Origin: Algoriphagus litoralis
Lineage (GTDB): Bacteria > Bacteroidota > Bacteroidia > Cytophagales > Cyclobacteriaceae
DNA: 64,000 bases
Assembly (NCBI RefSeq): GCF_003259255.1
Contig: NZ_QGOL01000006.1
Location: forward strand, 248,001 to 312,000
Reading direction: 5' to 3'
Position numbers and translations under genes: made by a program. Shown here piece after piece: positions 1-9,363 of the stretch (its first letter is position 1; the number at the start of each line of letters is the position of its first letter). The notes beneath the pieces were generated by a model, which saw only the letters and a list, made by a program, of their open reading frames with translations, made no database searches and had not been told where the DNA came from.

Positions 1-580
1 TCAGGATGTCAATACCAGCCGCCTGATTGGCCAGCATCCGCAAAGTGGCAAAAACGTCTATGCTCGACTCGGGCGCTTTGGACCTCTGGTGCAGATCGGC
101 GAGACTGAAGATGAAGAGAAGCAGTTTGCCAGCCTTAAAAAAGGTCAGTTTATCGAAAACGTCACGATGGAAGATGCCCTCGAACTATTCAAACTTCCCC
201 GGGAAGTAGGATTTTTTGAGGACAAAAAGATGACCGCTGCCATCGGTAGATTTGGACCCTATATCCGACATGACAGTGCTTTTTATTCTTTGGGAAAAGA
301 GCAAGACCCGATGAGCATCACCGAGGCAGAAGCCATCGAACTGATCCAAAACAAGCGGGAAGCAGATGCCAAAAAGCACATCAAAACCTTTGATGAAAAT
401 CCGGAAATCCAAGTCCTCAACGGACGCTGGGGCCCCTATATCAAAATGGGGAAAAACAACTACAAAATCCCCAAAGGAAAAGAGGCTGAGCAACTCACCT
501 ATGCCGAGACCATCGAGATCATCGAAAATCAACCGGATGCAGGGAAGAAAAAAGGCAAGTTTCCGGCAAAGAAAAAATAA
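1..580 (+). CDS. topA: DNA topoisomerase I, C-terminal part (5' end outside window)
   Basis: The reading frame is open from base 2 and ends at TAA 578-580, so only the last 192 codons are present. Type IA topoisomerase relaxes negatively supercoiled DNA; the catalytic core lies outside the window. What is visible is a set of repeats built around the motif G-R-(F/W)-G-P-Y/L (RLGRFGPLVQIG, then IGRFGPYIRH, then LNGRWGPYIKMG). These are the C-terminal topoisomerase repeats of long Bacteroidota TopA proteins. A very basic Lys-rich tail (GKKKGKFPAKKK) closes the protein, as is usual for DNA-contacting termini of this family. A good rho-independent terminator follows directly, so topA is the last gene of its transcript. 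Confidence 0.93.
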   Translation, partial: QDVNTSRLIGQHPQSGKNVYARLGRFGPLVQIGETEDEEKQFASLKKGQFIENVTMEDALELFKLPREVGFFEDKKMTAAIGRFGPYIRHDSAFYSLGKEQDPMSITEAEAIELIQNKREADAKKHIKTFDENPEIQVLNGRWGPYIKMGKNNYKIPKGKEAEQLTYAETIEIIENQPDAGKKKGKFPAKKK

Positions 581-584
581 TCAT

Positions 585-616
585 AATCCGACCTCAAAAG
601 GGTCGGATTTTTTTTG
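585..616 (+). terminator. Rho-independent terminator of topA
   Basis: Perfect 9-bp stem AATCCGACC / GGTCGGATT (585-593 and 601-609) with a 7-nt loop, followed by a run of T. It starts five bases after the topA stop codon. Confidence 0.9.
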
Positions 617-922
617 GATTAAAGGTTTTCAAAATCTAAATCATCCATACCTAATCCCTGTCGTGCTGTGGTAAGTCAAAGCACCCTTCCAATTCATGGA
701 ATTGAATTCAAGTTCATAAATTGATATGAAAATTGGAAAGAAATATCCTGGCTTTAACCCAAAAGGACATTTGGCATTAGTAAGTGGAATTGCAAATTCC
801 AGAAAATAGAAAGGTGTAAAAACAATCTACCCCTAGCCTCAAGAGAAGCACAACCCAGTAAAACATAAGACTTCGCCGAGGTAGGGTGATCTATTCGTCA
901 CTTCCAAAAAACCAAGAAGATG
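617..922. other. Intergenic, no gene seen
   Basis: AT-rich spacer between the convergent topA and the barrel gene at 954-1748. Only ORFs shorter than about 30 codons occur and none has coding character. No RNA gene or clear repeat was recognised. Confidence 0.6.
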
Positions 923-950
923 AAAAAACTCCGACGAGATGGGAGCTTTT
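923..950 (-). terminator. Probable terminator of the 954-1748 gene
   Basis: Read on the minus strand, a short GC stem CTCC / GGAG extended by A:T pairs ends in a T-run, three bases past the stop codon of the barrel gene. The stem is weaker than others in the window. Confidence 0.55.
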
Positions 951-953
951 CAA

Positions 954-1748
954 TCATTTGGGGAAAAGCAATACAACTACGGCTCTCCATCCCCAATCAG
1001 CCTTGCCTCCTGCTGGTGCTGCCAAATTCAGTCTTGGACCTACTGCAAATTGAATTTTTTGAGACCCAAGTGCCGTCACACCACTGACCGTGGGATTGAG
1101 CCATAGTGTCGTTTGATCTGAAATCCAGTTTTGGGTCCACTCGAGGTTTCCTCCTAGACCTGCACCAGAACTCCAGTTGTAGATCAAAAATGGCTGAACA
1201 AACAGCTGACTTACCTCAGGCCTATCTGCATCCCCAGCTACTGACCAAAGTTGATTGGCCAATGCTCCGATAGTCCATCCATTCGACTGTTTCAATGCAA
1301 CAGCAGTTGGTCCCATTCCGAATTTTTTGGTGGTCAGAAAATCATTCGTACCCACAGGCAATAACAATGCGGGGCCCACTCCCCAAGTAAGTTTTTCTGA
1401 ATTTTTAGGCGAAAAAAAAGCGGAGAGTACGGCATCACCCAGCCCGGATTGCTTCTGTCCTTCTCCGGTTATATTGTATTGGGTAACGATTGGCAAGACC
1501 ACACGGGTGATCATATTGACATTCTTCCCGATGGAAATAGGTATTACAGGTTGAAAATTAAGTGTGTTTCGTGTGCCTCTATAAGTCCCTATCCCATAGT
1601 CCGTGTTATTCTGAAAGGGAATTGAAACCAAAGAAGCTATGGGATTAGCCAGTTTTTTTGCCAATTCTGCAGCATCATCCTGAGAATAAGCAGAAAAAGA
1701 TATCCAGAGAAAAATGAATAAAAGCCAAGTGGGTCTATTAAGTTTCAT
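954..1748 (-). CDS. Secreted outer-membrane barrel protein, Phenol_MetA_deg / 'transporter' type
   Basis: A 264-residue protein if started at the ATG at 1748 (MKLNRPTW). The frame is open upstream, but this start puts a classical signal peptide (hydrophobic LLFIFLWISFSAYS, then Q-D-D) at the N-terminus, so I prefer it. The mature part alternates short beta-strand-like segments (FQPVIPISIG, TWGVGPALLLPVG, FAVGPRLNLA) and ends in strand-like VVVLLFPK, typical of outer-membrane barrels. The pattern 'GLGDAVLSAFFSP' followed by 'GVGPALLLPVGT' recalls the family named after the MetA phenol-degradation pathway and often labelled only 'transporter'. No substrate can be inferred. It is a single-gene unit with its own terminator. 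Confidence 0.75.
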   Translation of the reverse strand: MKLNRPTWLLFIFLWISFSAYSQDDAAELAKKLANPIASLVSIPFQNNTDYGIGTYRGTRNTLNFQPVIPISIGKNVNMITRVVLPIVTQYNITGEGQKQSGLGDAVLSAFFSPKNSEKLTWGVGPALLLPVGTNDFLTTKKFGMGPTAVALKQSNGWTIGALANQLWSVAGDADRPEVSQLFVQPFLIYNWSSGAGLGGNLEWTQNWISDQTTLWLNPTVSGVTALGSQKIQFAVGPRLNLAAPAGGKADWGWRAVVVLLFPK

Positions 1749-2074
1749 GACTGTTTTGTGAGGTTTTCTATACTGAATATAAGCTTTTTGTAATTGAAAG
1801 AATAATTCCATCGGACATGAATGGAAACCATTTTCCACCGCTGAACTGCCTCAAGGAGCTTTCCTGAATTTGGCCTATAAAAAAAGAAAGAGGATTTTAA
1901 GTCGGGGAGCGCTCTTGGTTTGAGTATAGAATTGAGAAATCAAAAATTGGAAATACTGGCCTTCAATGGCTCATAGGTTTTGGAAATCAAGTCTAAACTT
2001 CCCAATCCTTAAAACATGAAGATACAAGATGAACATCACCTGAGCTCCACCAAAATTCTCCAGCGACACCTATG
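1749..2074. other. Intergenic, upstream region of the barrel gene
   Basis: About 325 bases between the barrel gene start (minus strand) and the terminator of the OmpA operon. It should hold the promoter of the 954-1748 gene, but I could not pick a convincing box. No gene or repeat seen. Confidence 0.5.
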
Positions 2075-2103
2075 AAAAAGGCTCCTTCATGAGGAGCCTT
2101 TTG
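2075..2103 (-). terminator. Rho-independent terminator of the OmpA operon
   Basis: Minus-strand hairpin AAAGGCTCC / GGAGCCTTT around a 7-nt loop, with A/T-rich flanks giving a T-run at the 3' end. It lies 20 bases beyond the OmpA stop codon. Confidence 0.85.
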
Positions 2104-2124
2104 TGTTAAGATTCAGAATTTTAC

Positions 2125-4425
2125 TTATTTCTTCTTGATTTCCACTCTTCTGTCTCCATCCTCGGAACCCTTGGCTCCTCCTCTACTGATCAAGCCTCCT
2201 GCCTCGGTGTGAATTCTGTCAGAGTTTAAGCCTTGCGTCACCAGATAGTCTTTCACGGCTAGGACACGTTTTTTGGATATTTCCAAATTATAGGAAACTG
2301 ATCCGGTATTGTCCGCAAATCCAGTAAGGACAATCTCGGTAGCAGGATATTCCTTTAAATACATGATCAATTCCTCCAGCTTGTCTTTCTCTTTTTGATT
2401 TAGTTCGGTTTCATTGATCCCAAAGTAAACCTCTATTTTACTATGATCCAGCAAAATAAATTTTGGCTTAGGCTCAAGTTGAGCTGATGGTTGATTTAAG
2501 TTATCCAATGCTTTTTCCAGACTGTCGATCCGAATCGAATCCATCTGAATCTGACTCATCAAGAGGGAATCTCGCTTCATCTGTTCCAGCTCTTTGGACT
2601 TTTCCCCGGAATTGGAGATGGCGGCTGTTGTAGCCGCTGTTCCTCCCACTAACAGCGCATCTTTCAACAACTCATTATTTTTCTTTTCGAGCTTTTCTTG
2701 CTTTTTCCTATTCTTCTCTATTTTTCTTGCGGTTTTATCGTCGAGAGTTGATTCAGAGTTCACCTCGATCTCCTGCGAGGCTGTAGATGCAGTTTGGTCT
2801 GAATCGGGAATTTTGGAAGCGAATGCCATTATCATTGCCGAATCGCGCTTAGCTTGCGCGAGAAGCATGTCACTTCTGAATCGCTCCATTTCCTTCTCAA
2901 ACTCGCTTCGCGAAATACTTTCAGAACTTGATCGAGCCTGATAGCTGTTTTGGGAAACGCTGTCCAGATAAACTGCTGTAGCTTCATTTCCAGAATAGAT
3001 GATTTTACTTACCTGACCCGGATAAATCATCAATTCTCTAGTGATCGCAGCAGTATCAAGTGAAACTAGCCCCTCCATTTTAATTTGGTCAAGGGAATCC
3101 AAGTCAGAAATGATATCTGATTCAATCGTCGAAAGACCGGTGAGATTTCCCTGAATTCTCGCACGTTCATTTTCCAAATTGGTCAAGCGGGTGGTATTGA
3201 ATTCTTCCGAAACAGTGGTATCTGATTTGGCAAGGCGAATGTTGGTATAGATCTGATCAAGGTAACTTTGGTTTCCGCTGATGGCAGATTGAATTGAGTC
3301 CAGAGAAGATTTGAGGTACGTTTTTTCTGTTTCAATATTCGCCAAAGTCATCGAATCAAGACTGACGCGCTCAGCATTCAATTTATTCTGCTCCCAGGAT
3401 GGGAGTTGTATTACAGTGAAATAATTGTTCCCCTGCCGCTGTGTATTTTTGATCGAATCAGCCTTTGCCAATTGACTTTGGGAAAGTTGATCTGGCACAA
3501 AAGTATATCGGGGAACCACCACGGGCGTTTTAAAACTTGCTTTGTTAGGCCCAATGCTGAATTTTATTCCCACTCCATGATAGAGGTACCAATCAGGCCT
3601 TCTGTTGTCAAATCCTCTGTTATTATTCGCCGGATCGACCACATTGGTGCCCGGCTTGGCAGCATATTCCTGAAAATCTGAATCGTAGGTCAGGCGGTAC
3701 TGACCAGCCACATCATCCAGATAATCTGATGAAGCTCTTTTAAAATCAGATTGTGCAAATAATTCTACACCGTTGGAAATCCGTATTCTGAATCCCAATC
3801 CCAGATGTGTATAGAGTGAAGTCCTGACATACCCGCCAGGAAGTTCAGTTTCCAAGTCGCTCAGATTGGTCTCAAATCTCCCGTCAGGAATAGTCCCAAG
3901 GTTTGTGTAATCGTATCTAGCCCCATTTTCATCCAGCAAATCGCCGAATACATTGAAAGTCTGAACACCAAATCCCAGAACTAAATACGGTGCAATTATG
4001 GACTTGCCGGACAATAGCCAGTTGTTGTCAGGCTTAAAAACCAAAGAAAGCCCTGCATCATAGAGGTTGGCTTGAAAATTGAGCGCACGATCAAAATTTT
4101 GGCCCGTAGTAAAGAGTGTTCCGTCATTTTGTACAAAACGATCACTTGAGCCAAATTGATAACTACCCGCTGTAAACATCAGTCCGACAGAATTTCCAAG
4201 TGCCCGCTCAGCAGATAGCTGAAAGGATAAATCGTTAGAATACTGCTTGTATCGGTTAAACAGCAGGGAAAACTGTCTGAAGTTATTCACTCCTAAAGGT
4301 CGGATGTCTCCAAAATAATTGGAAAAACCTCCGCTGAACCCAAATCTCCACTTATATCCATATTGCTGAGCAGAGGAAGGAAGCGCAAGCGCCAAAGCAA
4401 TTATTACGATCAAATACTTTTTCAT
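2125..4425 (-). CDS. OmpA-family outer-membrane protein with N-terminal barrel and coiled-coil linker
   Basis: 766 residues from the ATG at 4425 (MKKYLIVI), which gives a clean signal peptide ending PSSAQQ; the open frame 16 codons upstream is not needed. Residues of about 20-320 form a beta-barrel-like domain with GFGVQTFNVFGD and aromatic-ended strands, similar to DUF6089-type barrels beside Bacteroidota OmpA proteins. About 330-640 is charged and helical, with Asp-Ser-Ile/Leu repeats and a KKQEKLEKKNN stretch, likely a periplasmic coiled coil. The last 110 residues are an OmpA peptidoglycan-binding domain (KIEVYFGINETELN, then GFADNTGS, then NLEISKKRVLAVKDYL and DRRVEIKKK). Role: tethering the outer membrane to the wall. 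Only four bases separate it from the upstream gene at 4430-5593, so the two are co-transcribed. Confidence 0.88.
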   Translation of the reverse strand: MKKYLIVIIALALALPSSAQQYGYKWRFGFSGGFSNYFGDIRPLGVNNFRQFSLLFNRYKQYSNDLSFQLSAERALGNSVGLMFTAGSYQFGSSDRFVQNDGTLFTTGQNFDRALNFQANLYDAGLSLVFKPDNNWLLSGKSIIAPYLVLGFGVQTFNVFGDLLDENGARYDYTNLGTIPDGRFETNLSDLETELPGGYVRTSLYTHLGLGFRIRISNGVELFAQSDFKRASSDYLDDVAGQYRLTYDSDFQEYAAKPGTNVVDPANNNRGFDNRRPDWYLYHGVGIKFSIGPNKASFKTPVVVPRYTFVPDQLSQSQLAKADSIKNTQRQGNNYFTVIQLPSWEQNKLNAERVSLDSMTLANIETEKTYLKSSLDSIQSAISGNQSYLDQIYTNIRLAKSDTTVSEEFNTTRLTNLENERARIQGNLTGLSTIESDIISDLDSLDQIKMEGLVSLDTAAITRELMIYPGQVSKIIYSGNEATAVYLDSVSQNSYQARSSSESISRSEFEKEMERFRSDMLLAQAKRDSAMIMAFASKIPDSDQTASTASQEIEVNSESTLDDKTARKIEKNRKKQEKLEKKNNELLKDALLVGGTAATTAAISNSGEKSKELEQMKRDSLLMSQIQMDSIRIDSLEKALDNLNQPSAQLEPKPKFILLDHSKIEVYFGINETELNQKEKDKLEELIMYLKEYPATEIVLTGFADNTGSVSYNLEISKKRVLAVKDYLVTQGLNSDRIHTEAGGLISRGGAKGSEDGDRRVEIKKK

Positions 4426-4429
4426 CTGC

Positions 4430-5593
4430 TTATTTTTTGTTTCCAAAACCCAACCAAATATTGAATTCTGCACTCAACCCAAGGAAAGGACTAAATGACC
4501 TCAATGAATTTCCGTTGGCTTGGTTCGTTGTAGTAAAAGTTCCCCCGGCATTTAACCGGATAAACCTGAAGAAATTATATCCCAATCCAAGATAAACCGG
4601 CCTGTCAAACAATGGTCCTTTTATGCTTTCCTCAAGTGAATTTTCCATCCCCCCTGAGACGAATACTCCGGTGCTAATCGACACGTTATTCATAAATTTG
4701 GTAAAAGTCCGATTGCCCAATGGAAAGGAAAAACCCAAATAAGGACTATACACAAATTCTTGCTGGGGAAGTGTCTTGGACAGGGAAATAGCACCATATC
4801 CCAAATTGATCGGAATTACATTCGCTTTCTTTTCGGATGGATAGTTTTGAAAAAACTTCTCGTCTACCCTGGCAAGCATGTTGGTACTGAGATACTGGTC
4901 TATTTCAGAAGAAACAATGGCCATCAGTTCATCCAAATATTTCTGGGAATATATTGCCTGTGCATTTTCATTCTCCCCTACTTCATCAACATTATATTTG
5001 GCGTTTCCCATTTTAAGGTTTTTACGTTGGTGAAGTTTGTTTCTCGTCAGGTCAGAGAATCCCGGGAATTGTAGTCCATTGGGCAATTCAAAATAGTAGG
5101 CTCCGGTCTCCACGATTTTGGACATATTGATCAATATCTGATCATCGGAATCTTCAAAGTGAATCCCGCCTCGTTTTATCGAAGTGATCGTATTCATATA
5201 GGTTGATAAATTGACCAGAATTAATTTTCTCAATTCCTCAATCTCTGGCTTTCCTGCTTTTTGATAGAAGCCAAACTCGACATGATAGTCTTCATTGGAC
5301 CTGAGTGGCTCTTCAATTAAAATCTGGAAGGACAATTCATTGTACCCAAAAGGGGCTTTCCAAAAATAAGAATAGCCTGCATTCTGAGATTTCTTTGAGG
5401 GATATAGGGTCACCTTGACCAGCTCAACCCTACTTGGTATGGCTCCTCGGATGTAAAACTTTTCCTCAGCAGGGAGTGGCTTCCCTCCATTCAGCCGGTT
5501 CTGCAATAAATCAAAATTTATCGTAGTTAGAGCCTCTTGAGCTAGGATCGACCCTGAAAGAAGACAGAATAGAAAAACGAATAAACATTTCAT
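4430..5593 (-). CDS. Exported protein of unknown function with C-terminal barrel-like part, first gene of the OmpA operon
   Basis: 387 residues, ATG start at 5593 followed by a signal peptide (MKCLFVFLFCLLSGSILAQ). I do not recognise the family. The N-terminal half (FDLLQNRLNGGKPLPAEEKFYIRG, then VELVKVTLYPSK and SYFWKAPF) reads as a beta-rich periplasmic domain. The last 130 residues contain strand-like stretches with alternating aromatic residues (VPINLGYGAIS, YSPYLGFSFPLG, PVYLGLGYNFFRFIRLNAGG, FSPFLGLSAEFNIWLG) typical of a small outer-membrane barrel. Its stop codon lies four bases before the OmpA start, so it is the leading gene of a two-gene unit and probably a partner of that protein. 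Confidence 0.7.
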   Translation of the reverse strand: MKCLFVFLFCLLSGSILAQEALTTINFDLLQNRLNGGKPLPAEEKFYIRGAIPSRVELVKVTLYPSKKSQNAGYSYFWKAPFGYNELSFQILIEEPLRSNEDYHVEFGFYQKAGKPEIEELRKLILVNLSTYMNTITSIKRGGIHFEDSDDQILINMSKIVETGAYYFELPNGLQFPGFSDLTRNKLHQRKNLKMGNAKYNVDEVGENENAQAIYSQKYLDELMAIVSSEIDQYLSTNMLARVDEKFFQNYPSEKKANVIPINLGYGAISLSKTLPQQEFVYSPYLGFSFPLGNRTFTKFMNNVSISTGVFVSGGMENSLEESIKGPLFDRPVYLGLGYNFFRFIRLNAGGTFTTTNQANGNSLRSFSPFLGLSAEFNIWLGFGNKK

Positions 5594-6046
5594 TGACTTG
5601 GGTTTGGTGGAAAAGGTTAAAATCTAAATGGATGAACTACTCAATTACCAATACAATTTAAAAATTGTCAATCTAATTCCTTCACAAAAATTTAATCCTT
5701 AAAACAATATTCACTAAAAATTTTATTTTGTGAAAACAGAAAAAAACGATCCCCTTAAAAATTGCCTTCATTTGATCACACCCTTGTATCCTGCTCCATT
5801 GCGAATGGCTCTTTCGCTAGGCGAGCCACATTATGGACTTTATTCTCAAAAGACCTGATTTCCTCATCCTGAGCAGAATCGCGAGCAACCTTCACTGAAT
5901 GAAGCAGTCTACCGACTTCACTCAGTGAGATCATCAAAGGGCAGGATACAGCTTCTAGTTATTAATAAACGGGTAACTGAAATAGGGCTGGTGAGCAGGC
6001 CAAATCAAGTCGAGGTATACCTAATAAAATTAAGCTACTGGTAGAA
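5594..6046. other. Intergenic between divergent genes
   Basis: Very AT-rich at the OmpA-operon side (5640-5760). It should contain promoters for the minus-strand OmpA operon and the plus-strand sirtuin. An imperfect palindrome ACTGAATGAAG / CTTCACTCAGT (5894-5904 and 5916-5926) lacks a T-run, so it is not an obvious terminator. No gene or RNA recognised. Confidence 0.5.
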
Positions 6047-6106
6047 TTGTGGATATACTTATTGTCTAAATTCAAGCAGAAAGTCTCAAAACAAATTTTA
6101 GTCAAA

Positions 6107-6814
6107 TTGAACCGAAAAAAACTAGTCGTACTGTCCGGTGCTGGAGTCTCCGCAGAAAGTGGCATTCGGACCTTTCGTGACAGCAATGGGCTCTGGGAAA
6201 ATCATGATGTCATGGAGGTGGCTTCGCCGGAAGGTTGGCGGAAAAATCGAGCCCTTGTGCTGGAATTCTACAACCAGCGAAGGAAGCAAGCCAGAGAATG
6301 CCAGCCAAACGAAGCACATCGGGCTTTAGCTCGACTGGAGGAATATCTTGATGTCCAGATCATCACTCAAAATGTCGATGACCTTCACGAGCGGGCCGGC
6401 TCGACAAATGTGCTTCATCTTCACGGTGAACTGAATAAAGCCCAAAGTTCGGTAGACCCAAAATTGATCTATCCGATGGATAATTGGGAAATCAAGGAAG
6501 GAGATCAATGCGAAAAAGGAAGTCAGCTTCGCCCATTTATCGTCTGGTTTGGTGAGGCGGTGCCCATGATGGTTCCGGCGATGAAAATCGCGGCACAGGC
6601 TGATTTTTTTCTGGTGTTGGGCACCTCTATGCAGGTTTATCCTGCTGCGAGTCTGATTGACTATGTACCCCGATCAGCGGCTAAATTCCTGATTGACCCA
6701 GCAAAGCCCGAATTTTCTCTTCCAAATGATCTCACTTTCATACAAAAGAAAGCTACTGAAGGAATGACTGTTTTCACCCAATTAATTCTCGAAAAAATCA
6801 AGATCGACGGGTGA
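6107..6814 (+). CDS. cobB: Sir2-family NAD-dependent protein deacylase (CobB/SIRT5-like, class III)
   Basis: Removes acyl groups from lysines using NAD. Visible motifs: GAGVSAESGI (NAD loop), TQNVDDLHERAG (NAD pocket), catalytic His in LHLHGEL, and FIVWFGEAVP. The sequence EFYNQRRKQ carries the Tyr-x-x-Arg pair that marks CobB/SIRT5-type desuccinylases. The usual four zinc cysteines are absent: only one Cys occurs in the expected region, and the zinc module is replaced by a short segment (SSVDPKLIYPMDNWE). The frame is open from a TTG at 6047, but the TTG at 6107 gives M-N-R-K-K-L-V-V-L-S-G-A-G, matching the normal family N-terminus and length (235 aa). I chose 6107; the start is uncertain. 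The next gene begins 85 bases downstream. Confidence 0.9.
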   Translation: MNRKKLVVLSGAGVSAESGIRTFRDSNGLWENHDVMEVASPEGWRKNRALVLEFYNQRRKQARECQPNEAHRALARLEEYLDVQIITQNVDDLHERAGSTNVLHLHGELNKAQSSVDPKLIYPMDNWEIKEGDQCEKGSQLRPFIVWFGEAVPMMVPAMKIAAQADFFLVLGTSMQVYPAASLIDYVPRSAAKFLIDPAKPEFSLPNDLTFIQKKATEGMTVFTQLILEKIKIDG

Positions 6815-6899
6815 TTCTAGTCCCGGAAAAGAGAATTCACATTTTTTTATTCTAGATTAAAAGCCCCAATCAATACCCCAAATACCTAGCTTAAAATCT

Positions 6900-8240
6900 A
6901 TGCAATTAAAAGTGGCGGTCATCGGTGCTGGCCCCTCAGGAATCACCGCTCTGAAAAACCTTCTGGACCAGGGTATCTCTGCTCTTGCCTTCGACAGAAA
7001 CGAAGAGGTAGGTGGAAACTGGATCTACTCGGAGGACGAAAGCCATTCGAGCGTATTTGAGACCACGCATATCATATCCTCCAAGACCCTCTCCCAATAC
7101 GAAGATTTCACCTTTGATGAATTCGATCCCGAGGCAGCAGATTACCCTTCGCATGATACGCTTCGCAGGTATTTTCAAGCCTATGCTGCAAAATTCAACC
7201 TCTACCCCCATATCCAATTTGGCACACTGGTGGAGCATTGCAAGCGGATCGATGCCCAGTCTTGGGAAATCACAACTTCCAAAAATGGCCTAGAAACTAC
7301 TGAAACCTTCACGCACCTCGTCGTCTCAAACGGCCACCATTGGAAACCCCGGTATCCGGACTATCCCGGAACTTTTACAGGTGAATTCCTTCACTCGCAT
7401 AATTTCAAAAAAGCCGAACCCTTTGCCGGAAAGCGCGTCTTGGTCATCGGAGGAGGCAATTCTGCCTGTGATGTAGCCGTAGAGACGAGCCGGGTATCTA
7501 AGAGCACAGCCATCAGCTGGAGACGTGGCTACTGGATCGCTCCCAAATTCTTTTTTGGCAAACCATCCGACAAAGTCGCTGAAGGAACCAAATGGCTCCC
7601 TGTGAAGGTGCGTTCATTCTTTAATGAACTGTTGTTGAAATTTTTCTGGGGAGATTACAAAAACTATGGCCTCAGACCTATCCAGGAACCCTTTGGCGCC
7701 ACGCACCCTACCATCAATGATGAACTGATGCATAAAATCCGCCATGGAAAAGTAAAACCCAGAATGGACATCAGCCGATTTGAGGACAGACAGGTCATCT
7801 TTGAAGATGGAAAAACCGAGGAATACGATACGGTCATAGCTTGCACAGGCTACTGGCTGAGCCACCCATTTTTTGACAAAGATTTTATTGACTACTCTTC
7901 AGGTCCCGTACCACTCTACCTGAAAATGTTTCATTCGGCATATCAGAATCTGTACTTTATCGGGATGTTTCAGCCGCTGGGATGCATCTGGCCGGGAGCG
8001 GAATTGCAAAGTAAACTGATGGCTCAGGAGCTGATCGGTAACTGGAAACGCCCAGAAAATATTCAGGAACTTTGCGAAAAAGAAGTTACTCATCCGCACT
8101 ATCAGCAGGTCAATTCTCCCCGGCATACCATTACTGTGGATTACCATCTTTTCGTCAAAGCACTCAAACGAGAACTTTCCAAAGCATCCGTTACCAAAAA
8201 ATCACCTAGAGTTAGTCAGTCCGAACCTGTTTCTACTTGA
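6900..8240 (+). CDS. Flavin-containing monooxygenase (FMO-like, NADPH and FAD dependent)
   Basis: 446 residues. FAD-binding GxGxxG is at residues 9-14 (GAGPSG), followed by EVGGNW. The FMO fingerprint F-x-G-x-x-x-H-S-x-x-(F/Y) is seen as FTGEFLHSHNF, and the NADPH-binding motif as GGGNSACD near residue 182. The late motif appears as IACTGYW in place of the usual FATGY. Such enzymes oxygenate soft nucleophiles (N, S) or act as Baeyer-Villiger enzymes; the substrate is not readable from sequence. No signal peptide, so cytoplasmic. It is the first of five same-strand genes spaced 6, 10, 20 and -1 bases, which implies one operon with the serine hydrolase, YfcC-like carrier, aldo/keto reductase and MFS protein downstream. 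Confidence 0.88.
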   Translation: MQLKVAVIGAGPSGITALKNLLDQGISALAFDRNEEVGGNWIYSEDESHSSVFETTHIISSKTLSQYEDFTFDEFDPEAADYPSHDTLRRYFQAYAAKFNLYPHIQFGTLVEHCKRIDAQSWEITTSKNGLETTETFTHLVVSNGHHWKPRYPDYPGTFTGEFLHSHNFKKAEPFAGKRVLVIGGGNSACDVAVETSRVSKSTAISWRRGYWIAPKFFFGKPSDKVAEGTKWLPVKVRSFFNELLLKFFWGDYKNYGLRPIQEPFGATHPTINDELMHKIRHGKVKPRMDISRFEDRQVIFEDGKTEEYDTVIACTGYWLSHPFFDKDFIDYSSGPVPLYLKMFHSAYQNLYFIGMFQPLGCIWPGAELQSKLMAQELIGNWKRPENIQELCEKEVTHPHYQQVNSPRHTITVDYHLFVKALKRELSKASVTKKSPRVSQSEPVST

Positions 8241-8246
8241 TTTTGG

Positions 8247-9353
8247 ATGAAACGATTTAGCAAATACCTCCTTACTGCTCTTGCCTTTTGGCTCCTACTT
8301 TTTCTGGGCTGGGAGTGGTGGTATAGTTTTCCAAAAGTTAGATGGACTCCCATTTCGTTTCCTCAGACCCAGGAAGAAAAAATAGATTCGGTTTTAGTCC
8401 AAAGTCTCAGCGAGTATTTGATTCCGGGTATGGCAGCGGGAATCATCGAGGAAGGAAAAGTGACTTATCTCAAGGCATTTGGATTTGAAAATCTGGAAAC
8501 CAAGGACTCGCTGACACTGCAGAGCCTGATTCCGGTAGCATCAGTCTCCAAGATCTTCACAGCGTTGACTCTGGCCAATTATGGTTTGGAAAAAGGCATA
8601 GGTATCGATACGCCTGTCAATTCCCTCCTTCCAACTGGCAAAAAATTGAGCTCCGAATATGACCATATCACCCTGCAACAGTTGCTAACGCATACCTCTG
8701 GCCTCAGCGATAGGCGGGGAATCGGAACTATCTGGAGAGGCAATGCGCAAAGAGACCTTAGTAACCTACCCAGCCAATTAAATCTACCCAACTTACAACA
8801 GCGGGAGTTCAAGTATGCCGATGCCAATTTTGACTTGATCGGTTATCTAGTGGAGACAATAGAAAATCAACCTTTTGAAGTCATTTCACAATCTAGGATT
8901 CTCACGGTTGGAGGTATGGAAAACGGCGAATATGTAACTCAGTGGCCTTTGGATTCCCTTGCTATCTCTGGATATCAGCGAACCTTAGTATGGAAACGAA
9001 TCGAGGAAAAAGCGTTGGTTTTGGAGCGATTTCCATCGCCGTCCTCAGGATTGGTCCTCAGCTCAGCGGATCTAGCCAAGATCCTTCTTCACCTCAGTCG
9101 GGAAGAAATGGGAATCTTCGGTGATGAATTGGATTGGCTGAAAGGCAAAACCGATACCCCGGCAGGATTTCAATCCATTGTAATAAATGATATAGCGTTC
9201 ATTGGTCATTTTGGAGGTCAGGGAGGACATAGCTCGCTTGTAATCTTTTCTCCAGAATTAGATCTAGCTTTTTTCCTTGTATCCAATGCACAGGATAAGT
9301 CCGATTTCAGAAAAGCAGTCGCAGGAGAAGTTTTAAAAATCAAAAGCAAATGA
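8247..9353 (+). CDS. Membrane-anchored serine hydrolase, beta-lactamase class C / penicillin-binding-like family
   Basis: 368 residues with an N-terminal membrane segment (LLTALAFWLLLFLGWEWW) that likely anchors the enzyme facing the periplasm. The catalytic SxxK motif is at S99-V-S-K102. The Tyr motif of the family is at Y190 (KYADANFDLIGY, the YxD variant common in PF00144 hydrolases rather than YxN). A third-motif-like HFGGQGG occurs near the C-terminus. Members act as esterases, D-aminopeptidases or amidases; true beta-lactamase activity is unlikely. It lies 6 bases after the monooxygenase and 10 before the carrier gene, so it may release a substrate for uptake by that carrier (inference). 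Confidence 0.85.
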   Translation: MKRFSKYLLTALAFWLLLFLGWEWWYSFPKVRWTPISFPQTQEEKIDSVLVQSLSEYLIPGMAAGIIEEGKVTYLKAFGFENLETKDSLTLQSLIPVASVSKIFTALTLANYGLEKGIGIDTPVNSLLPTGKKLSSEYDHITLQQLLTHTSGLSDRRGIGTIWRGNAQRDLSNLPSQLNLPNLQQREFKYADANFDLIGYLVETIENQPFEVISQSRILTVGGMENGEYVTQWPLDSLAISGYQRTLVWKRIEEKALVLERFPSPSSGLVLSSADLAKILLHLSREEMGIFGDELDWLKGKTDTPAGFQSIVINDIAFIGHFGGQGGHSSLVIFSPELDLAFFLVSNAQDKSDFRKAVAGEVLKIKSK

Positions 9354-9363
9354 CCACTTACCA

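Noticed and set aside
8247..9353. True class C beta-lactamase
   Set aside because: SxxK and YxD are family-wide; the membrane anchor, YxD instead of YxN and operon context favour a general hydrolase.
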